A stretch of DNA of 64,000 nucleotides, from contig NC_061800.1 of NCBI RefSeq assembly GCF_021462225.1, positions 6,148,501 through 6,212,500 of the forward strand, read 5' to 3'. Shown piece after piece: positions 56,501 through 64,000 of the stretch. Each line of letters starts with the position of its first letter. Within the stretch, counting starts at the first letter, position 1. The notes under the pieces were generated by a model, which was not told the origin of the DNA, searched no databases, and saw nothing but the letters and a program-made list of their open reading frames with translations. Origin of the DNA: Girardinichthys multiradiatus. Taxonomy: Eukaryota; Chordata; Actinopteri; Cyprinodontiformes; Goodeidae. A program made the position numbers and the translations under genes.

Positions 56501-58677
56501 TTGGAGAAGTACTCCACCAGTCAGAAGTGAAAAAAAGAAGTGTCGAAAAGCTGAACTCAGGTGGCAAAAGACTGGACTCCAGGTTCACTTTAACATCTAT
56601 AAAGAGACTTTACAGATATAACCTACAACTGAAAAATGCAAGGGAATCCTTCTTTTCTGAGATTATCAGCAAAAACATTAATAATGCTGGTCCATTATTT
56701 GCCACGGTCGACAGGTTAACAAACCCTCCTGTAACTGTAGCATCTGAACTCGACTCTACCCAGGCCTGCAGTGAATTTGCTAAATTCTTCACTGAAAAAA
56801 CCCAAAAGGTCAGAGAGGCAGTCAGCACATCCACATCAACTCCAGTACCAATGTTGTCTCCAACTAGAACTGATTTTGACAAAATTTCCCAATTTCACCA
56901 AATAAACTGCAAAATCTTAGAAGAAATTGTACAGCAACTAAGCTCTTCTTCCTGCTGTCTCGATCTTTTACCCACAGCTTTCCTTAAGAAATAACATCTG
57001 ATTTAACTCAAATAATAAACACGTCCCTTTTGTCAGGTGTTTTCCCCTAGGCCCTAAAAACAGCAATTATCAAACCTCTATTGAAAAAGAGCAACTTGGA
57101 CAAGCTGCTACTATAGAACTACAGGCCTATATCAAACCTCCCCTTCATCAGTAAGATTATTGAAAAAGCTGTATTTCAGCAGTTAAACAACTTTATAACA
57201 ATGACCAATCACTTCGATGTCTTCCAGTCAGGCTTCCTGCTCACCACAGTACAGAGACTGCTCTTGTCCAGGTGTTCAATGACATCCGTATAAATGCAGA
57301 CTGTGGAAGAACCACAGTGCTGGTATTATTGGTCCTTAGTGCAGCATTCGACACTGTTGATCACTCCATTTTATTAGAGCGCCTGGAAAACTGGGTCGGC
57401 CTTTCTGGTACAGCACTCAACTGGTTTAAATCCTACTTGAAGGACAGGGACTTTTTTGTGTCAGTAGGTAACTTTACATCAGAGAGCACAAAAATCACAT
57501 GTGGTGTTCCCCAAGGATCCATCTTAGGAACCCTCCTATTCAATATCTACATGCTTCCCCTAACTCAGATTTTAATAAACAACTACGTAAGTTATCATAA
57601 CTATGCAGACGACACACAGCTATACGTTATGTCACCAGGTGACTATGAACCCATTCAAGCGCCGGGTAAAGGCTTAGAAGAAATCAATGCATGGATGGGC
57701 CAAAATTTTCTTCAGCTGAATCAAAACAAAACTGAAGTAATAATCTTTGGACCAAAGGAAGAGCGTTTAAAAGTTAGCACACAGCTTCAGTTAATACAGC
57801 TAGAAACCACCAGTCAGGCTCGAAACCTGGGTGTAGTGATGGACTCAGACCTGAACCTTCAGAGGCACATAAAGGTAGTAACTAGGTCGGCCTTCTATCA
57901 CCTAAAGAACATCTCCAAGATTAAAGGACTAATGTCTCAGCAGGACCTTGAAAAACTAATTCATGCGTTCATCTTTAGTAGAATTGATTACTGCAACGGT
58001 GTATTCATAGGTCTGCCTAAAAAGTCGATCAGACAGCTGCAGTGGATCCAGCTGTCCGCGTCCTCACTAGAACTAAGAAAGTGGAGCACATCACCCCGGT
58101 TCTAAAGTCCCTACACTCTGTCCCTGTAGCTCAGAGAATAGACTTTAAAATACTTCTGTTAGTCTATAAATCACTGAATGGCTTAGCACCAAAATACATT
58201 ACAGACTTGTTGTCAGTGTATCAACCACCCAGAACTCTCAGGTCTTCTGGCTCAAATCTACTCTGCACACCCAAAACCAGAACTAAACATGGAGAAGCAT
58301 CTTTTAGTTCTTATGCTCCACTAATCTGGAATAAACTGCCAGAAAACTGTAAAAGCGCTGAAACCCTAAGTTGCTTTAAATCAAGATTAAAAACGTATTT
58401 GTTTAGAGTGGCCTTTGACTGTGCCATTTAGGCAAGATTAGTTGCGTTTTCAATCCAATTTTCCTTTCATTTTCTTGTCCATCATTCTATTCTCTTTATT
58501 TTATTTTATTTTACTTTTTTTAAATTACCTCTGTTGTTTGATTTTATCATTTGATTTGTTTTTCTGTGTCTGTATCTGTGTTTATTTGCTTTGTGATTGT
58601 ATTGTAATTGTATTTACAACGCTTTGAGCGTCTCGTTGATGAAAAGCGCTATATAAATAAACTTACCTTACCTTACC
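56501..58677 (+). pseudogene. L2 LINE, right piece (reverse transcriptase and 3' end)
   Basis: Continues the L2 cut at 47507. The linker resumes at 56506, as GAGAAGTACTCCACCAGTCA continues TCTCCATG. Polymerase frames 57272-58105 and 58042-58431 carry LSAAFDTVDHSIL, GVPQGSILGTLLF, the catalytic YADDTQLY near 57602-57625, and the C-terminal SLHSVPVAQRIDFKILLLVY to ENCKSAETLSCFKSRLKTY. Only a few frameshifts break it, so it is fairly young. It ends in GCGCTATATAAATAAA with CTTAC repeats (58648-58677), then the target duplication TAACTAAAGTG. Confidence 0.92.
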
Positions 58678-59078
58678 TAACTAAAGTGAACTGAGAAACT
58701 AGAGGGAATAGAAGAAGCACCAAAGCCTAATAATTAACAAAGAACCCATAAAGGAATCCTGACCGTAAATAAACAAAACCTAAACCACAGGAAGGGAACC
58801 AGGACGAGGAGGAAAAGAGAACATAAACTAGTAAACAAAGAGCGCAGGTGAACAAATACCAAAACGTAAATAAACACAGATATACTAAATGGGAAACTAA
58901 ACTAGAAACTACAAGGAAGACAAAGGAACTAGAATAACAACGAATATAATAATAGTCATAAGAAAACCATAACAAGTAATAGAAAAAAAACCACTAAAGG
59001 AACTTAGACAAAACCCAAACTAAATGAAAGGTCAAAAACACAAGACCACAACAAAGACCAAAGATGTCGCTTCATGAA
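58678..59078 (-). repeat. Solo LTR R, second copy, right piece
   Basis: Colinear with 35340-35695 of the first R copy (AACTGAGAAACTA, GAACCCATAAAGGAA, GATATACTAAATGGGAAAC). It ends at GTCGCTTCATGAA before the duplication GTGGA. Confidence 0.82.
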
Positions 59079-59083
59079 GTGGA

Positions 59084-59325
59084 TTCTTTTAAGAAGCAGT
59101 TGAAGACACATTTATTCAGACAGGCTTTAACTAGTTTTATGGTGTACATTTTTTCATGTATTCTGTTTTATTTTTTATCTTAATTTTATTGTTCATTTTT
59201 CTTTTCCTTTCATGTATGTTTTACTGTTTGTGTTTTTTATACTTGTTTTTATTGTAAAGCCCTTCGTGGTTTACCTGTGAAAGGTGCTATATAAATAAAA
59301 CATACTTACTTACTTACTTATCATG
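59084..59325 (+). mobile_element. Outer LINE, right piece and 3' end
   Basis: Reads SFKKQLKTHLFRQALTSF from 59084, then a short untranslated region. The terminus GGTGCTATATAAATAAAACA near 59283-59302 is followed by CTTA repeats. Confidence 0.75.
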
Positions 59326-61225
59326 AATGTGAACACCACAGAGGGGAAAAAATCTAGTCTGCCATTGGCTTATCTTGTCTCTATGTAACTGCTATAGTCA
59401 CCTAAAGAATTTGTCAATCTGCAACATTTACTCTGTGGCAAGTTTTATCGTTTCCTAGATGAGGTATGGTTCCCTGTATTGGATGGGAAAGAAATCCTTG
59501 GTAAGCAGTTAGAGTTTAGATTGAGAGGACAGTCTTCCCTGCACCACACTTAAAGCAAGATCTCGTTTTCAGAACCAGTGTGAGATGGTTGACTGACTTG
59601 AGAGACTCGGCCAAAAGTGTTAAGGGACAGAAAAATGCATAGTCTTCAGTCTTAGTTAAATTGGTCCCTGTGCAGAAGCCATCACCTCTCAGCTGTCTAG
59701 ATGAACCATTCTGCACTGGACCTTTTCAAGCAAATTGCACAAACTGTGACAATTTCTTGTTCATTTAGGTGAGAAAATGACTCAGCAGATATAAGTGTGC
59801 ACCTTAATTGGTGTATTAAGCTGAAAAAAGAACCTGCTTTCATACCCCTGGTAATTTTTTATGCAAACACAGGTGCAGACTTTGATTGTCCACAGAGGGG
59901 CAGGTTAATCCCTGCAGCTGTGGGTTGACTCCATGTCAGAGGTTTGGACTAAACCTTTGAGTCCTACTGCAGGTCTTTCACTTCACTCAGCTACAGCTGG
60001 CAAAGTTAAAATCCACACCAGCTTGAGAACAGCTTGAGAACAGAGGCAAAGCATCATGTAGATGCTGGTCTTTTGTAAAAACAAAGGAACAAAGCATGGG
60101 CCATGACTCCTAGGAAAAACTACAGCATGAGACGAGGACTGTGGGACATCTTCTTTACAGTCCAAAAGCTTTGTTAACCGAGGTGAATGGTAAAGATGTG
60201 TTCAGCAGTAGCACTTTATCGTGTTCTAAAGTCATAACCAAAAGTTTTTAGACTGACAGAAAAGTTCTTTCTCTTAAGGTTCACTGTTTCATTGTGTTTA
60301 GTTCTTTTTGTTGTACCCCAGATGTTTCTGGGGTATACTAAGGTTCAGTAAGAGGCATTTCATAAATTATAATGGAGTTTATTGCGAAATCCAATAACTT
60401 TATAGAAAAAGTCAACATTTACAGTGGCTGTTTCTTTTTCAACACTACTACAATCCAATCTGGCATGCTGGAAATCAGCTTTTGGGACAAAATCTTGGTG
60501 GTGACCCACTCTTATGCACCTCAATCTCTTGCGTGTCTGTTAAATAGGATGGAACACACAGAATGTGCATTTACATTGTAACTAAACAGAGTTCTTAGAC
60601 ATAAATTTCCCTTTATTGCACCTTATGAGCACCACAATTCCCATACACCCTGTAGATGGCACATGTGCCACTGCAACAAAATTGACTCAACTGCTGCTTG
60701 TTAAATGTTAAAGCATTAACCCAATAAAAACATTACTTTACACCATGATATGCAGACACTGTTTATATCATATGCTTGGGGCTTAACAGTGAAAGTGAAA
60801 GTTGCTTTCTCCACCAAGTTGCAACCAAATAAACAGAAGCAATAAAGTTTCAAAACCTTTGGCCATGGCTCTAGAGGGTACTTACTTGCATCTGTCTGGA
60901 AAGAATGTTTAGAAGAAGTTTGTAAGGTCTAATGGGGAGCTAGATAAGGTAGTAAGAAAGGAAAGGTCTAATCCAAAGTTTCATATTTTACCTTTCTTTG
61001 AGGCAGAGAAGCAGATTGTTTCTTCATTCCAACTAAAGAGCAAGCAAATTATTTTCTACCAGGGGATAGATTAAAGTCTATAAGACCAGAAAATATAAGA
61101 AAATGATTGATGTGGCAATAAAGGATTAAATGAAACAGTAACTTGGGAAAACTAAAGCTACTGTTTTTCTTCAAAATGACAAGAAACACAGCTGTTTCTA
61201 CTAAATTCACTTGATACAAAACGTC
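59326..61225. other. No gene seen
   Basis: About 1.9 kb of unassigned sequence that may be unique genomic DNA. Open frames are below 70 codons and show no domain. Confidence 0.5.
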
Positions 61226-61229
61226 CTGT

Positions 61230-61605
61230 TAAAACAAGGTGGTGGGAGCATTATGCAGTTGGGATGCTCTTCTTCTGCAGAGAAAATAAATATTTTCAGG
61301 GTTGAAGGAAAGATGGATAGAGCTAAATATGTTTGTGATATGTTATAAGTAACGATGTGTTATGAACAACCTTAAACATATGGCCAGATCTGCAATGGAA
61401 TGGTTGAGATCCAGTCAATGCCTGCGCCTAATTTCAACTGAGAAATCTGTGGCCAAAAAAATATCTTTAAAGGCCTTCTCCAGCCAATCGGAATGCGTTT
61501 CAGCTGTTTTAAAAAGCATAGGTAAAATGTCAGTCTTTAGGAGTTCAAAGCTGGTAGAGACATACACCCAAAAATTACAGCTCTACTTATAAGTGATTTT
61601 TCCTG
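61230..61605 (+). pseudogene. Tc1-like transposase relic
   Basis: At 61238-61340 the sequence reads, in shifting frames, GGGSIM, GCSSSAE and FRVEGKMDRAKY, the block between the first two catalytic residues. At 61470-61590 it reads ECVSAVLKSIGKMSVFRSSKLVETYTQKL, which matches the C-terminal region that usually ends AKLIxTYPKRL. The middle with the catalytic motifs is lost. Confidence 0.6.
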
Positions 61606-62509
61606 TATTGACTCAGGTTTGACTTTTCAGATTTTTATTATAAGTGTTATATAAGTGTTTTAAACCGGGTGTCCTTTTCCTTCCTCTTCAACATTATCTA
61701 CTACTTTTGTCTGTCCCATAAAATACTAAGACAAAACATTGCAGTGTTGCAGGGATGTATGTGACAGAATGTGACAAAGAGATATATATGGAGCTAAATT
61801 GGGGCCATAAAGTTTGTTCAAAAGAAAAAAAAATTGAACCTGAAAAATAAAAGTTTGTTCAAAAGAAAAAATTGTGAACCTGAAAAATTATTTTGAACCT
61901 CCCCCCAAAGAATGTGAAAACTGAAAAAAAAACTGATGTGAAACTGGAAAAAAACAATTTTTCGGATTCAAGTTTTTTTTTTTCGAACTTGCAGATTTTT
62001 TTTGGCTTCAAACTTTTGGCCCGGTTTTGGCGTGGGGGCGGGGCCCCGGATCACGGGGTTGAGGAATCATGACTGACAGCTCAACACAGCGGCTGAACAA
62101 CATATTCCCAGCTGTTGCATTCAGGGACCGTGGGAACTGGGATTATCTGTAATACATCATCGATATTTATATGTGATTGCTTACGTGAATACACGACGCG
62201 CATCTCAAAATATTATCTTGACAGATTTGCACAGCATTTTAAGTCCGTGTTGGAGATTTCCCATGCTCACAACATCTAGCAAAAGAACCACCAGACTAAG
62301 CAGCGGTATGAAACCAGATGCAAAACAAGCCGGTATTTTCACAGCCAGGGGCAAAGAAGGCATACGGGTCAACCGGGGAAATCTCCGGTGGACCGCTGGC
62401 TTAGTGGGACGGTGGTTCACTTCACCACCATTTTATATATATATATATATATAAATCTCCGTTTGTGTCTGGCATCCAGCAGAGAGGTCGGCAGTGCATC
62501 TCTCTGCTA

Positions 62510-62559
<50 letters not shown>

Positions 62560-62622
62560 CGTGTGGGCGCGAGCGTGTGTTTAGGGACGAGGGTTAGTTT
62601 TTAATCGGCCGGTGATTCAGCT

Positions 62623-62666
62623 CGTGGGCCGGTGGTTCACTTGAGCCCGTGAACCACCGGCCCACG
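62623..62666. repeat. Perfect 18-bp hairpin
   Basis: CGTGGGCCGGTGGTTCAC (62623-62640) and its exact reverse complement (62649-62666) around an 8-nt loop, TTGAGCCC. The GGCCGGTGATTCAG motif just upstream and GGACGGTGGTTCAC near 62407 are relatives of the same unit. Confidence 0.9.
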
Positions 62667-63545
62667 ATCTGAACCACTGGCTCACCGCCCTGCACAGACG
62701 CAGGGCGAGCGCGACATCAAGTACGGAAGAAGTGACAGTTTCTGGGCGCTGATATTTTTCTTGACCGTTGTGCCCTAAACATTGCCATATCAACCTGTTA
62801 GGGATAGCCCTTATTTATATGACTCATAGCAGTTTTTCCCATTTATACCATAATGATATTAAGCATAAATTCTAATGTTTCCTTTTTGTTAGAAAAGAAT
62901 GCTCATCGACACACATTACAAAGATAAATGGCCAAAGGTTTGTCATGAATGACCTGTGGCTGGGGCACTGGGTTTGATGGTGGAGCAGGCTGTAACTGGT
63001 TTGATTAGAATGCAGCAGCACACTTAGATTAAGGATGGACACCCTCTACTACACAACCTACCAGATAGACACCACAATGGTGACACATAGTCTACTGATA
63101 ATCACTGAGGGAGGGCACATCCATTGCATTGGAGTACCAGATATAAAACTACATGTGACCTTCTTTCGGGCTCTTTTGTTATCCTTTTACAAACTGCGAC
63201 AGTCCGAGACGGGAGCCTCAGCACTGATCTTTTTAATCATTCCTCTGCCTAATTTAGATTAAGGGAGCTAAAAGTTAGAAACTGTTTGAGAGTCGTTCCT
63301 TTAAGAGTCAGTGTTAGATAGAGTCTGATTGCCTCTGGAAACCAGGGACTGGAGAGACTCCCGAGAGGTCTGACCGCCAGCAGGGTGCAGTAGCTCGGAC
63401 AAACCTCACCTCTGCTCCAGTCAGGCAGATCAGCTCTGCTGCGCGCTGGTGAACAGCTGATCTGTAACACATGAACATGCGCTGCAGGGCAGCCAGCTGA
63501 GCTGACAATGAAGAGCGGAGATCAGAAAAAAAGTCCAGGCTTAAT
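62667..63545. other. Loop of the inverted-repeat element, no gene seen
   Basis: Non-coding as far as I can see, with short frames only. Confidence 0.5.
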
Positions 63546-64000
63546 TATGCAGGGGCATTCAGGTGCTCGTTTTGCATCTGGTTTCATTCCCGCCGCTTAG
63601 CGATTTGTTTGCTTTATGTTGAGAGCATGGGAGATCTCCAACACGGACTTAAAATGCTGTGGAAATCTGTCAAGATCATATTTTCTCCTCTGAGATGTGC
63701 GTCGTGTATTCACGTAAGCTGCTTCTATCGATGAAGCATGTTATCATTCAAAACCAATCACATATATATAGAATATTGATGATGTATTACAGATAATCCC
63801 AGTTCCCACGGTCCCTGAATGCAATAGCTGGAAATATGTTGTTCAGCTGCTGTGTTGAGCTGTCAGTCATGATTCCGCACCCCCGTGATCTGAGGCCCCG
63901 CCCCTCACGCCAAAACAGGCCAAAGGTTTGAAGCCGAAAAAAAAATCTACAAGTTCAAAAAAAAAAACTTGAATCTGAAAAGGCTGAAAAACCGCAGTTT

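Larger units (their letters stand above)
61800..64000. mobile_element. Long inverted-repeat element, cut by the window end
   Basis: The left arm (about 61950-62340) and right arm (about 63550-64000) are inverted copies. Shared blocks are TCTGTAATACATCATCGATA, CACGGGG...GGGGCCCC-type GC block, CATGACTGACAGCTCAACAC, GGGACCGTGGGAACTGGGAT, CACGACGCGCATCTCA, CAGATTTGCACAGCATTTTA and ATGAAACCAGATGCAAAAC. A-rich runs (AACTTGAATC / GATTCAAGTT) lie at the outer ends. The loop has TA and TG repeats (62436-62556), a perfect hairpin and no coding sequence. It is probably a non-autonomous DNA transposon, and its right end lies beyond the window. Confidence 0.8.

Noticed and set aside
59516..60165. Small minus-strand frames as host exons
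   Set aside because: No splice-site pattern, domain or composition shift supports them.

Overview
The window looks like an intergenic, repeat-packed stretch of a ray-finned (teleost) fish genome. The evidence is the repeat families: Rex3 (RTE), L2/CR1-clade LINEs, Tc1-like DNA transposons with typical fish termini, a chromodomain Ty3/gypsy element of the sushi type, gamma-like endogenous retrovirus (ERV) pieces, and a tRNA-derived SINE. I found no convincing host protein-coding gene and no host tRNA, rRNA or other RNA gene. The only long intact reading frames belong to transposons.

Layout. 1-14.5 kb: LINE debris (a deleted Rex3 copy at 1-1190, an almost complete but broken L2 at 5.7-9.48 kb, a second Rex3 at 10.5-11.9 kb, a Rex3 scrap at 12.65 kb, and another LINE at 13.4-14.5 kb split by an L2 3' end). 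14.5-24.8 kb: a three-level nest. A pair of inverted arms of about 1.7 kb was split by a Tc1 transposon, which was itself split by a young, structurally complete sushi-type gypsy element (16373-21583; two 435-bp LTRs differing at one base). 24.8-34.4 kb: mostly unassigned AT-rich DNA with an L2 3' end, Tc1 relics, a CR1/Rex1-like LINE relic and a Tc1-type MITE. 34.4-38.8 kb: a solo LTR containing another solo LTR, next to a minus-strand L2 that still shows an esterase-like ORF1 and an endonuclease. 39-46.1 kb: SINE and LTR scraps, an apparently intact DD36E Tc1/mariner element (41509-42775), a complete non-autonomous LTR element with a repetitive ORF (42804-45237), and an internally deleted Tc1. 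46.1-59.3 kb: a four-level nest, LINE > solo LTR > L2 > ERV, the ERV holding a SINE, a solo LTR and the 3' half of a second ERV. 59.3-64 kb: unassigned sequence, a Tc1 relic, and a long inverted-repeat element running off the window end.

How the parts work together. The sushi element carries everything expected for autonomous copying: Gag with a zinc knuckle, and Pol with protease, reverse transcriptase, RNase H, integrase and chromodomain. It also shows a -1 frameshift signal between them, a TATA-like box, an 11-nt self-priming match between the LTR and the primer site, and a polypurine tract. The DD36E element has a full transposase between perfect 31-bp terminal repeats. The other elements are decayed or non-autonomous and record insertion order through target-site duplications.

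The most unusual feature is in the 5' leader of the ERV at 47.5-56.5 kb. Five 20-nt hairpins (48066-48230), about 36 nt apart, each carry a GNRA tetraloop and a 2-nt bulge, and their stems differ by paired changes. The element also appears to use a tRNA-Tyr primer site.
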